Positions 54,964 to 64,000 of a DNA stretch of 64,000 bases are shown here, one piece after another. Under the pieces are notes generated by a model. The model did no database searches. It was not told where the DNA came from and worked only from the letters and a program-made list of their open reading frames with translations. Location of the stretch: NCBI GenBank assembly GCA_026936335.1, contig JAPMXV010000049.1, positions 124,001-188,000 on the forward strand. Reading direction: 5' to 3'. Within the stretch, counting starts at the first letter, position 1, and every line of letters starts with the position of its first letter. The position numbers and the translations under genes were made by a program. The DNA is from Mantamonas sphyraenae. Taxonomy: Eukaryota > CRuMs > Mantamonadidae.

Positions 54964-57272
54964 ATGTCACGAAGAAGCGCAGGAGAAAAGTCGTTTGAAG
55001 TGACACTGTGGGACTCGACGATGGTGTCTGCGAATCTGCTGTCGTTTCTGGCACAGGTGTCGCCCGCGCTGCGGTGGCGCAAGGCGCAGCCGATGGACTT
55101 TGTGGACACGCTGTTCACAAACACGTCAGTGCAGCGGCGGCAGGGCAAGGGCAACCGACGGTCGTCGGTGTATCGCAAGCTGAGGCTGCGCAAGCCGAAG
55201 CTTTGCTACAGTCTGTGCGACCTGTGGGAGTTTTACGATCGGCCCTTTGGGCTTCGCGTGACAATGCAAGTGGACGGTGTGGACATGGATGTATACTTCA
55301 CGCCGGCACTGTCATCGATCGAAGTATACGGCTACGAGGCGCTGGATGGCGAACAGGACGGATACTCGTTCACGTGCATGGTGGAGGAGGAAGGGAGAGA
55401 AGCTGAGGAGGGCAATGCGCAGGAAGCCGGGAGCAGCAGCGGCGGCAACAACAGCAGCAACAACAGCAACAACAGGCCCCGGAGCAACTCGGACCTGAAT
55501 GTAAATTACGACCAGCCAGTGCCGCGGTACCTGGCACAGATGGCGGAACAGAGCACGCGACGGAAACGGCTGGTGGTTTGGAACGAGGCGCGGTATCCTA
55601 ACGAGCGACCACGACTGGTGCAACAGATTGAGGAGCTAAGCCGGGAGCAGTCGGATATCCTCACCAAGGGAAACAACATGCAGATTCACCCGGACAGTTG
55701 GTACTCGGTGGTGTGGTCACCTGTGCCAAGCCATAGCCACAGTTTGGAGGCGCACAAGGGGGTTTTCCTCACTTTTCACCGCTTCCACATGCATGGTGAC
55801 GAACAGCGGCACTCGTTTTGGTACAGCGAGAGCGACTTGCAACTCAGCCAAAGCCCAAAGATGCACGTGAGCTTGGAGCACGCGCAGGAGATGGGACTGC
55901 CTGTGCGTAGCGACGAGGAGAGCAGCAGCAGCAGCAGCGCACACGGCAGTTCCAACGCACCGAACGGACAGGTGCAGACACAGAGCAGGTTGAGATCGGG
56001 CAGTGGCTCATTGCTATCGAATGGTGGCAGCAGTGGGAACAGCAGCCACGGCGGAAGCACAGACGAGGACGAGAGCGGGAGCGAAGCGTCGGGCTCGTCG
56101 TGGAGCCGCAAATCGAGCGGAGGAGGAGAGGTAGCCGGAGGGTGGACAGAAGGGCCACCGAGTCTGGCACAGGTGTTTCTGGAGGCGGAGACGTCATACT
56201 CTGTGTTGGACACACTGTTGAGCATGCCTGCGTGGACAGAGGAGCAAGTGGTGCCGCGCGAGGTGCTTCAGCAAGTGCTGGACGAGCACGGCGAATGCGG
56301 TGCGTTGTCCTTGCGCAATGACGAGCAAGATTCAAAGGAGCTGTACGAACGGCGGGCGACGTTTGCGTGCGGCCTGGTGGGGGCCATTCCATACAAGGTG
56401 AACCTGCCGCTGTGGTGCCACTTTGTGCCGGAGTACAGCAATTTCCGGTATGTGTACGCTCAGCAGCGGTACGTACGCTATCCAAACCAGCGATGCAAAC
56501 GCAGCTTCCGTGGATCCGTGTTCATGCTGCCTACGCACCTGGTGCGCAACGGCCTTGCGCTTCAGCAGCACAGTGCGGTGTTCCACAACGATCTGAACCA
56601 CTACAGTGCGTATGTACAGGCGCTGATGCGCAAGGTGACAGACGATCCGCGCCTGCAAAAGAAAAAGAGCAAGCAGATAGGCAACGGGAGCGCACACAGC
56701 CGCTGGTGCGAGGTTGTGACGAGCAACCGCGTTCCACTGGACAGTGATTGGTGGCAAAAGCTGTCGCGCACAACAGAGGCGTCGATAAGCGCCCAGTTGG
56801 AGGCGGAGCGAGAGGCGGAGGCAACGAGCGCGGCCGGGGCCGAGCGACGCAGCCGAGCCGGTAGCAGCCGCAGCGCAAATGGACACACAGAAGAAGGAAG
56901 CGCAACGGGCCATGTGACAGAATCGCACGCTCCGACGACGACCAAACCGACAGCGGTGGCAGTGATGCAAGCTGAGGCTGTGGTCGAGGCAGCATTGCAA
57001 GCGGCAGCCGCCGTCGTCGCCGAGGAGCTGCACACAGAATTGAAGCAAGATGAGACCGGTGAAAGTGCGCACAGCAGTACAGAGACAGAGACACAGACAC
57101 AGACACAGACAATGGCAGTGGCAGTGGCAGTGGCAGACCCGGAAGAGTTGACCACCACTGGAAAAGTGGACACGAGTCACCACAGAGTGGAGATAGTCAA
57201 GAGGAAGACATGGAGGATGCACCTGCAGCGCAGCTGTCGTACGCAGAGATGCTCAAACGGAAGCGTGGGTGA
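54964..57272 (+). CDS. DUF789-family protein, one frame break near the end
   Basis: Conserved family of unknown function best known from plants. N-terminal block: SANLLSFLAQVSPALRW, CYSLCDLWEFYDRPFGL, YFTPALSSIEVYG. A second block after a Ser/Asn-rich linker: PRLVQQIEELS, HPDSWYSVVWSPVP, GVFLTFHRF. Poly-Ser and Ala-rich inserts and a distinct C-terminal region (PLWCHFVPEYSNFRYVYAQQ) follow. At 57162-57165 adding one A to the AAAA run switches to a frame ending SYAEMLKRKRG at TGA 57270-57272, giving 769 residues; the unshifted frame runs to 57345 into the convergent gene. That makes the corrected end more credible. Location and activity unknown. Confidence 0.75.
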
Positions 57273-57310
57273 CAGGAATGCATTGTCGCGTGTCGTTTTC
57301 CGATTCCATT

Positions 57311-58279
57311 TCAAAATCCGTTGGCCTTGTTCAGCTTCTCGATGATGTTGATGGTGCCGGTGACGGTCTGGTTGACCACCCACGACGGGATGCTACCCTT
57401 GGGGTCGCTCTGGCCAGCAAAGGTGTACGCAATGCCGTTGTCGGTCTTTTCAAAGATGTTGACGGTGCGAGTGTCTGCGCGCACGTTGCTGCTGTCCACA
57501 GGGGCCTTTTCGTGCTCCACCGAAGCCTGCACAATGACGAGCTTGTCATCGCCCTCGGAGAATTTGCTGTGAGTAGTTGGATGGGCCAACGCACGTGTGT
57601 GGTGTCAGCACGGGGCGACCAAAGGGAGATGTGGCCGAGAGGGGGTTGCCGGGACTCGCACGTGGCTCCCAACGTACTTTGTGGCCACCACACAGAACTC
57701 GCGGGCGCTGATCATGAAACCGGGTGCTGCAAAGACGGCAGTGAGCGGGTAAATGCAGACACAGCAAGTGCGTGAGGCCGGTGGAGAGTCAGCAAAAGAA
57801 GGGTCACGGAAAGGGGGCAGTGGAAAAAGGGGGTGCGCAGCGCAAAGACACGTCAACAAGGAAACGGCGGACAGATACGGAGAGAGAGACAGAGAGAGAG
57901 AGAGAGAGGCGCACACAGACAAAACACACACATGTAGCTTACCCTTCATGACTGAGTGGTTGATCCTGGTGTTCTCGTCCACCTCCTCGACCGTCTTGAA
58001 GGAGGTGTAGCCGTCGTCCCACTCGCAGCGCTCGTCTGCGTTCCACAGCTTCTCAAAGGGCTGGGTGGGCATATCGCCCTTGAGGACACCCTTGAGCACC
58101 ACAAGGCTGCAATCGGCCAGCTCGCCGCCAGTGCTGCCGTAGCGGGCCCACAGCTTGTTGCCCTCGTCGTCCGTCTTGACCAGCTCCAGATCCTTGTTGT
58201 TCTCCGGATCGGCAATCCAGTCGTCAAAGTAAGCCTTGGTGGCATCGAGAAGTTCGGTGTAGCTGTCAGCAGAGCTCAT
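57311..58279 (-). CDS. Single START-domain lipid-binding protein
   Basis: Exons 57943-58279, 57678-57726 and 57311-57566 (introns 216 and 111 bp; donors GTAAGC and GTACGT) encode 213 residues, the size of one START domain. Landmarks: LKGVLKGDMPTQPFEKLW, CEWDDGYTSFKTVEEVDE, GFMISAREFCVVATK (the START signature loop) and IPSWVVNQTVTG, with a C-terminal helix IIEKLNKANGF. No signal peptide or membrane anchor, so probably a cytosolic carrier of phospholipid or sterol, like PCTP or STARD10. The 49-nt middle exon contains most of the signature loop. Confidence 0.82.
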
Positions 58280-58364
58280 GGTTCAAGTAGATTTGTGTGG
58301 GTCGTTTTGGGTGTGGAAGACGGCGCAGACAAGAGTGAAAATGAATGAACCCAACAAGACAATG

Positions 58365-59735
58365 TCACATCCATTGTGGGAGCGGAAAGCCGCCACTGCT
58401 GTTGTCCTTGGGTGAGGCGGGTACGCCTGGGGCAGCTGTGGGGATGGAAAAGAGAAAGGAACCGCAGAGGGCAAAGAGCAGGGTGGCAAGCAGCATGACA
58501 ATGGTCAACAGGTCGACTGTGGCCAACTGCTTGGATGGAATCGCCGCCCTGGAGGAGGAGGTGGTGGTGGTGGTGGTGGTGGGCAGGGCCACAGCAGCCG
58601 AGGCCGAAGTTTTGCGAGTGCGTTGCAACTGTCGTACAAGGTCAGCATTGTTGGAGGATGATGCAAGGCGGGGCCGAAGCACACCGCGATCGTCTGTGTA
58701 GGCGTTGGGAGTGGCGAGGGAGCGGTGGACGGCGGCGAGGTGAGGATGCTGTCGCTGGTAGGCGAGGATGGCCGCCAGCAGCTGGAGATATGTAAAGTCG
58801 GGCCACAGGGTTTGTACAAAGTAGAGAACGGCGTTGGAGCATTGGTAGAGAAGGAAATCGGAAAGACGCGTTTCGCCCGAGGTGCGCACGAGGAGGTCGA
58901 CGGCCGGGAGCAGGTCGCATTCCAGTTCGCGTTGCAACTGGCCGTCCAGAGCGAGGGAGGATGAATGTAAAGAGGGTGAAGCGTGCAGAACACGTTTCAT
59001 GGCAGCGGCCATTTCGTTGCGTGCGGTGTACGCAAAGCAAATGTTGAGGATGCACGCGTGGTTGTCCTGTGAAAGTTGCTCGGCGGCTTGCATAGCAGCC
59101 TTGACCCGTTCGGGTACGTCTGTGTGGTCGCCCAGAATACGGACACGCACACCATATCGCTGCACAATTTTCCTGTGGTGGCAAACACGGGTCAGCAACC
59201 TCACTCACCCTACCATCGCCATCTTGCTTCCGGTGCTTCCTCTCACGTTGGAACGCACCCTTGTTCGCTGATGGCCGTAAACTTGCGCTCTGCCAAGTCC
59301 ATGAGTGCATCGACCTCGTCCTGCGACCGCTTGTAGTTTTCCAACGAAAACGCATACACGGTGACCACTTTGACGCCCAGGTGCAGACACCATTCCAGCG
59401 TCTGCGAGCAATGGAGTTTCGGGGGCGAGGGGGCGGCATGACGTAAGCAGGAGGCGTGGGGGTTTGCGTGCACCATCCCATCCCAATGGCGACTGCCGGG
59501 CACAGAAAGACACACCACTCACCTCTTCCAATTTGTGGTAGCCCAGAGTGTGCCCTTGGATCTTTTCGATGTGGCGGGCCTTGGCAAAGCGCCGGTTGCC
59601 GTCCATGATGAAGGCGACGTGTCGCGGCACAGGCCCCTGGCGGACAATGGCCGCACCAGATCGCACCAGTGAGCTCTTCCACCAAGTGTCTAGGGTTGTG
59701 TCATGGCCACGTGTGACAAGCGGGGCAGAGGACAT
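58365..59735 (-). CDS. cis-prenyltransferase (dehydrodolichyl diphosphate synthase) with C-terminal membrane helix
   Basis: Exons 59523-59735, 59259-59401 and 58365-59172 encode 387 residues. All catalytic motifs are present: [11 protein letters not shown] (essential Asp), [31 protein letters not shown] and [15 protein letters not shown]. It makes the long polyprenyl diphosphate for dolichol, the lipid carrier of N-glycosylation. Unlike human DHDDS it ends with a Thr/Ser-rich linker and a strong hydrophobic segment ([20 protein letters not shown]), so it is probably ER tail-anchored. No C-terminal RxG motif is seen, so a NgBR/Nus1 partner may be needed. Met at 59789 would add 18 residues. Confidence 0.9.
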
Positions 59736-59830
59736 GACCAAAAGGGATTGCGTTGGCGAGGCCAGCGAAACCGCCGGACGCCCCGTCACTCCCTCCTTGC
59801 AGAGAGAGCCGGTATCAACGCACAGGAAAT
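59736..59830. promoter_or_regulatory. Divergent promoter region, cis-prenyltransferase / mitochondrial carrier
   Basis: 95 bp between opposed start codons (41 bp if the upstream Met of the prenyltransferase is used). No recognisable core element. Confidence 0.35.
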
Positions 59831-60691
59831 ATGGACTTGGCGGACTTTGTGGCCGGATGCACGGGTGGGATGGCCGGCGTGGTGGTGGGCCACCCCATGG
59901 ACACCGTCAAGGTTCGGATGCAGGATCCAGGCAAGGGAAGGGACTACAAGAATCTGAGGGACGTGTTGGTGTCCACAGCTCGCAACGAAGGCGTGCATGG
60001 CTTCTTCAAGGGCATGTTGAGTCCATTGGCGAGTGTGGCGGCCATGAACGCACTGCTGTTTGGGGCGTACGGGACCGCACAAAGGGCACTCCTGGGCGAG
60101 GACCAGAACAGCAAACACGACCTCACTCTGGGCCAAATCTTTGTGTGTGGCTCGTTTTCAGGCCTGGCCTGCTCCGTGGTCAGCTGTCCCTCAGAGCTGG
60201 TCAAGATCAGGCTGCAGCTTGAGAAGCATGGCACCGCACGCACGTACCGCGGCTTCTGGCACTGCCTGAGCACCATTTACCGCACAGAGGGGATGTCAGG
60301 CCTGTACCGAGGCATGAACATGACCATGATCCGGGAGACACCCGGGTATGGCATCTACTTTGTCTCATACGAGCTGTTTCGACGAGGCCTGACTCCCGAA
60401 GGCCAAAGCGTGGAGGAGCTGAGCACAGGACGGCTGCTCCTGGCTGGCGGCCTGGCTGGCATGGTCGGCTGGCTGGACTACCCCACCGACGTCATCAAGA
60501 CTCGGCTACAGGCAGACATGACGGGCAAGTACAGTGGCATTGTGGACTGCACGCGCAAACTGTGGCAGGAGGGTGGCGGACGCATCTTCTGGCGGGGTTT
60601 CCTGCCGACCATGCTGCGAGCCGCCCCGCTCAACGCAGCCACTTTCTTTGTATATGAATGGACGCTGAGTGCATTTGGAGAGGGCCAATGA
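59831..60691 (+). CDS. Mitochondrial carrier family (SLC25) protein
   Basis: 286 residues, one exon, three tandem carrier repeats with the signature PxD/ExxK/RxR: HPMDTVKVRMQ, CPSELVKIRLQ and YPTDVIKTRLQ. Six transmembrane helices expected in the inner mitochondrial membrane. Resembles the carnitine/acylcarnitine and basic amino-acid carrier branch (SLC25A20/29/45/47/48), with GxxxGMSGLYRGMNMTMIRETPGYGIYF typical of that group. Exact substrate not assignable. The start MDLADFVAGCTGG fits the usual carrier N-terminus, so upstream in-frame Met codons are unlikely. Confidence 0.9.
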   Translation: MDLADFVAGCTGGMAGVVVGHPMDTVKVRMQDPGKGRDYKNLRDVLVSTARNEGVHGFFKGMLSPLASVAAMNALLFGAYGTAQRALLGEDQNSKHDLTLGQIFVCGSFSGLACSVVSCPSELVKIRLQLEKHGTARTYRGFWHCLSTIYRTEGMSGLYRGMNMTMIRETPGYGIYFVSYELFRRGLTPEGQSVEELSTGRLLLAGGLAGMVGWLDYPTDVIKTRLQADMTGKYSGIVDCTRKLWQEGGGRIFWRGFLPTMLRAAPLNAATFFVYEWTLSAFGEGQ

Positions 60692-60759
60692 AGGAACGGC
60701 CGTCGTGAGAATGCACGCGCAGCGCCGCACCCACACATCATTCATAGCACCACGTTGCA

Positions 60760-61496
60760 ATGACCACAGCACACAGACCCACATTTGCACCGGCAGTGGG
60801 TGGAGCAGATCAGGGTGGCGCAAAGACGTATGCGCCATCTGCAAAGACGTCGGCACGAGAGCAGACGGGCCACACAAAGCTGAAGCTGAGGCAGCCGGGG
60901 CAGGGGACAAAGGCCGAGTTGGCGGCACGCGACCTCAAGGCAGACCTGCTGCTCAGGCAACGAGCTCGGGGTGACGACAGCATCAAACAGATAGCGGACA
61001 AGAGCGAGGAGGAACAATTGAAGCTGTTAGACAGCATCCAGGAGCAGGCGGCCAAACTGAGTGCATTGGATGCGGACTCGGATTCGGACGACGACGCGTC
61101 GGACAGGTAAGCCAGCGTGAACGGAGACGGGGGAAGGCTCACTCGTGGAAAGAGTGTGGAGAGACGGCGTGCTGTGTGTTGAGCAGTGTCACGGGCGTAC
61201 TCGACGGCATTGACGGGCAGCTGACACCTTGGCACGGGACACACGGGGACAGTGTTGCGGCGGGAATGGCGACGGAAGGCGCGCAGGGACAGGACGGAGA
61301 GAGCGGAGCAGACTCGGACTCAGACTCGGATTCAGATTCAGATTCGGACGACGAAGACGATGAGGCGGCGTTGATGGAAATGCTGGCCACGTTGAAGAGG
61401 GAAAAGGCAGAGGAGGAGGCACAGGCGGCGCTGGAAGCGCAGCAGGAAGAAGAACGCCAGCGTGAACAGGCAGTGCTCAAGGGAAACCCACTCCTA

Positions 61497-61532
<36 letters not shown>

Positions 61533-61688
61533 GGAGGTGGAGGCAGTTTCATGATGAAGAAACGATGGGACGATGACGTTGTGTTTAAGAATCAGGCTGC
61601 GGACGAACCGGCACACAAGAAGCGCTTCATCAACGACACCATCCGCAGCGACTACCATCGCAAGTTTCTCAACAAATACATTCAGTGA
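60760..61688 (+). CDS. CWC15: Spliceosome-associated protein CWC15
   Basis: Exons 60760-61106 and 61187-61688 (80-bp intron, GTAAGC to GCAG) encode 282 residues. The N-terminus MTTAHRPTFAPAVGG and HTKLKLRQPGQG, and the C-terminus KRWDDDVVFKNQAADE and KKRFINDTIRSDYHRKFLNKYI, match CWC15 from yeast to human closely. CWC15 is part of the Prp19-associated core of the catalytic spliceosome. The centre is longer than in animals, with Asp/Ser repeats (DSDSDSDSDSD) and a poly-Ser/Asn stretch. The intron falls between the charged N-terminal half and the acidic region. Same strand as the carrier gene, 68 bp downstream. Confidence 0.95.
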
Positions 61689-61740
61689 CACGTCGCGGTG
61701 AATTGCGAAGGGCAGCAGCACACTCAGTGAACGAGGAGGC

Positions 61741-63118
61741 TCAAACGCACCACTGCTGGCAGCAGTCTTGTTTGCTGCAGATCAGCTTCCGCCTGCCGTC
61801 TTCGCCCTTTTCGTCCCTGTGACGAAGGTTGATGTCGTCCCAGGCCACATTGTTGACGTGGGACACGGGATACTTGCCCTGCATGACCAGATCGGCCACC
61901 TCCTGCTCGTCGTGGATGCCCACCAGGCCGATGTTGGCCACTCGAGACAGCGCAGGGGTGATCTGCTTGCCTGCCATCTTGTGATGCTGGATGAGAGCCA
62001 CCAGGGAGCTGTCCCAGTCGTTGGTAGCCTCGTCAAAGAGCTTGCGGTTGTTGGCAAGTGCGTTCCAAACACTGCGGTTGAACGCGTATCCGGTGTTCAT
62101 GAAGCCTCCAAAGGTAATAAAATCGCCCACGGCGTTCTTGGTGCTGCTTTCATAGCTGCCCAGGGCTACAGTGCTCGCATCCTGCACTTTGCCTGTGTTC
62201 TTCATCACCACCAGCTTTTGCAGCGTCCGATAGAAATCCGGCGAAACTTGATGATCTTCCTCAATGAAGCACACGTCGCCTGTGTATTCCGGCAGCAGCT
62301 GTGTCCATACAAACTCCTGGATCCATATCCAGTGGGACTTGAGCGCGATCGGCGACGCGTGGCTCACCGGGGACTTGGGGTGGATGATCTGCTTGACCTG
62401 CGACACCATATGTACATCGATGCGTCAGTGGTACACTTGGACGGACTGTGTCACGCGTGCAGCACGCCTCGTATCCTCTCGGCGAGACACACGCGCGTGA
62501 CAAAACGCGCTGGACCTGGCGCGCATGAGAGGGAGCTCTGTTGCCGCCTCCACAGCGGGACACGCAGGGCAGCGACACGCCCGCAAAGCAAAGAAAGGGG
62601 AAGAGAACACGGGAGCAACCTACTTGGCAAAAGTCCACCGAGTCAACGAGCTTGAACATGCGCTCAGTGACCTTGTCGTGGGAAACAACGAGGATGGTTT
62701 CGTCGATGCCGGTGACGTTGCGCAGCGAGTCGAGCACCTGTTCAAAGTAGTGAGGACGGTCGTACACATAAATGACAATTGGAATTGTGGGGAAGGCACT
62801 GTTTGTGCGCTTGCGCGCCTGCTGCAACGTGACTTTGTCCTGATCCTTTGCAGCTCCGTTCAGATCGAACCCCATGAGCTGCAGCTTGGGAAACAGGTCC
62901 ACGTTGCGGATGCGGCTATTCGTGTTGTATAACCGTTCCACCTCATACAAAGTGTGCTCCACCCGTGTGCGCAGTCCCTCATAGAATGGCCGCCGCGGAT
63001 CATGGTGCGTAACGCGATGCAGAACGAGCACGTTCATCAGAGAGTATGCGAGAGCCAACACCAGCACGGTGCCCACGCCCACTCCCCAATGGCTTGACCT
63101 GCTCAGTCTGAGCCGCAT
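61741..63118 (-). CDS. MGAT2: MGAT2-like beta-1,2-N-acetylglucosaminyltransferase II
   Basis: Exons 62624-63118 and 61741-62397 (226-bp intron, GTAGGT to GCAG) encode 383 residues. Type II topology: short basic cytosolic end, one membrane helix (VGVGTVLVLALAYSLMNVLVL), lumenal catalytic domain. Family motifs: PIVIYVYDRPHYFEQVLDSL, ILVVSHD, SVDFCQ, KSHWIWIQEFVW and CFIEEDHQVSPDFY (acidic metal-site motif EEDH). The end is Cys-rich (CSKQDCCQQWC), as in animal enzymes. MGAT2 adds the second GlcNAc to the trimannosyl core in the Golgi, making complex N-glycans. It is shorter than human MGAT2 (447 residues), mainly in the stem and the middle. Met at 63166 is an alternative start. Confidence 0.9.
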
Positions 63119-63480
63119 TTGCCGATGTGCTGGGGTGGCCCGCGCACGGCGATGGGTGCAACTCATTCCTCACACACAGCAGCAGACCGTGCCATAACCC
63201 ACCCTACCCCTCCCCACTCATCCCCACCATCGCCTACCCTTCTCCACCTCCCTCGTCTTCAACTCAACGCACACTCCACTGCCACAGAACGCCCCTTCCC
63301 CTTCACCATCATCCCTCTCTCACCCCATCAAACCATTCCATGTGCAAAGTTCCTGCAGTCGGTGTCTCCATTGCTTTTCGTTCACCTCTCTGCCTCCTTC
63401 TCAGCGGCTCTCCACAAGCTCATCCAGTGCACAGGGACCAAGTCGTCGGTAGGTCTCACTGCGAGGCTGCGGTCCGTTGC
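63119..63480. other. Intergenic region upstream of MGAT2
   Basis: 362 bp with a strongly pyrimidine-rich plus strand (about 63175-63340) and no convincing coding region on either strand. Probably 5' flank of MGAT2 and 3' or 5' flank of the unresolved right-end gene. Confidence 0.6.
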
Positions 63481-64000
63481 CTACAGAGCCCTTTCCCTTG
63501 TGGGCTCTGCTCCAGCAAACGTCCTCATCGCACCTCTCGATCCCCACCTGCGTCGTCTCCAAAAATGGACACCACGGGATTCCCTCTGCACTGTCTGTCT
63601 CTTGTTTTGTCTCCGCTGCTTCTTCTTCCTTCTCTTTCTCTGTACAAATCGCCTCTGTTGTTGTTGCTTGGTTGCTTTGTTCTCAGCCCACTCGTTCCGT
63701 ATCGGTGCGTCGTTCTCATGCCCAGTCCGTGAGGCGGCTTCGGGCCAGCCAAAGTCCAAGTCCGTCGAGCCACTCGCTGCGAGTGCAACACTCAAGCGTC
63801 GTGCAAGTTCCTTCAGAGCTTCCGCTTGCAAAGGTGCTCATCTGAACACACACACACACACACACGTCCATATCAAGCGTGTCCCACAGGTAGACCGTGT
63901 TCCAGTGGACTGCCATGTGTGCCTCGGCAAACAGGCTCAGGCTGCGTGCGTCTGCATGCAAGGTCCCATCCAGAAGTGGATCTCCCTGCCTGGTGGCTAA
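63481..64000 (-). CDS. Unresolved, possibly coding right-end segment (partial)
   Basis: Not recognised. On the minus strand, 63870-64000 is open to the window edge and reads like a folded protein (HADARSLSLFAEAHMAVHWN, TVYLWDTL). Beyond a CA/GT dinucleotide run at 63849-63868 a different frame is open for about 100 residues (QAEALKELARRLSVALAAS, then a very basic Lys/Arg/Gln tail ending at 63481). A splice or a repeat-length error could join them, but I could not find a convincing donor and acceptor. The alternative is that the plus strand is transcribed; its open frames are Leu/Ser/Cys-rich and look like antisense. Confidence 0.25.

Noticed and set aside
63849-63868. Ultra-short intron made of the GT repeat in the right-end segment
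   Set aside because: It would be about 22-26 bp, far below the 67-bp minimum of all other introns here, and it does not restore the better frame.

Overview
This 64 kb window is nuclear DNA of a unicellular eukaryote with a compact genome. It holds about 33 protein genes and two tRNA genes. Spliceosomal introns are mostly 67-340 bp with GT-AG ends, and GTACGT is the commonest donor. Intergenic gaps are usually under 200 bp. Low-complexity Ser, Gln and Asp/Glu runs are frequent. The gene set includes a STAT-like SH2 protein, a cAMP-receptor-like GPCR, an LSM11-like protein, MGAT2, a POGLUT-type glycosyltransferase, NEDD1, MOZART1 and a DUF789 protein. This points to a free-living protist, perhaps on the Amorphea side (amoebozoan, apusomonad or opisthokont relative), but I cannot name the lineage from sequence alone.

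Layout. 1-7.1 kb: PRP5/DDX46 helicase (cut by the window edge), EAF6 and a short MRP-type ABC transporter. 7.1-12.5 kb: a divergent ubiquitin fused to a second ubiquitin-like domain, an orphan multi-pass membrane protein, and a head-to-head MOZART1/NEDD1 pair. 12.6-18.5 kb: a near-perfect 2 kb inverted repeat, each arm carrying tRNA-Ser(GCT) and a pirin gene, flanking an eIF3m gene. 18.6-24.4 kb: an orphan membrane protein, a small acylation-motif protein with NPF/DPF motifs, the STAT-like gene and the GPCR. 24.5-35.4 kb: a giant WW-UBA-UBR-HECT ubiquitin ligase. 35.5-44 kb: a PAP2-like protein, TARBP1/Trm3, LSM11, POGLUT and an F-box protein. 44-50 kb: a giant coiled-coil protein. 50-64 kb: an SCI1-like protein, Asterix, a POF1-like nucleotidyltransferase, mitochondrial ATM1, DUF789, START, cis-prenyltransferase, a mitochondrial carrier, CWC15, MGAT2 and an unresolved right end.

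Strands alternate, so most genes sit in head-to-head pairs with 5-190 bp between start codons and tail-to-tail pairs with 26-90 bp between stops (one pair overlaps). Most encode housekeeping functions: splicing (PRP5, CWC15), chromatin, translation, tRNA methylation, microtubule nucleation, ER insertion and N-glycosylation, Fe-S export.

Several genes have one clean reading-frame break after which the family-like protein resumes at once, often in a homopolymer or TG run. I read these mainly as consensus-sequence errors. All gene structures are conceptual, made by eye without transcript data.
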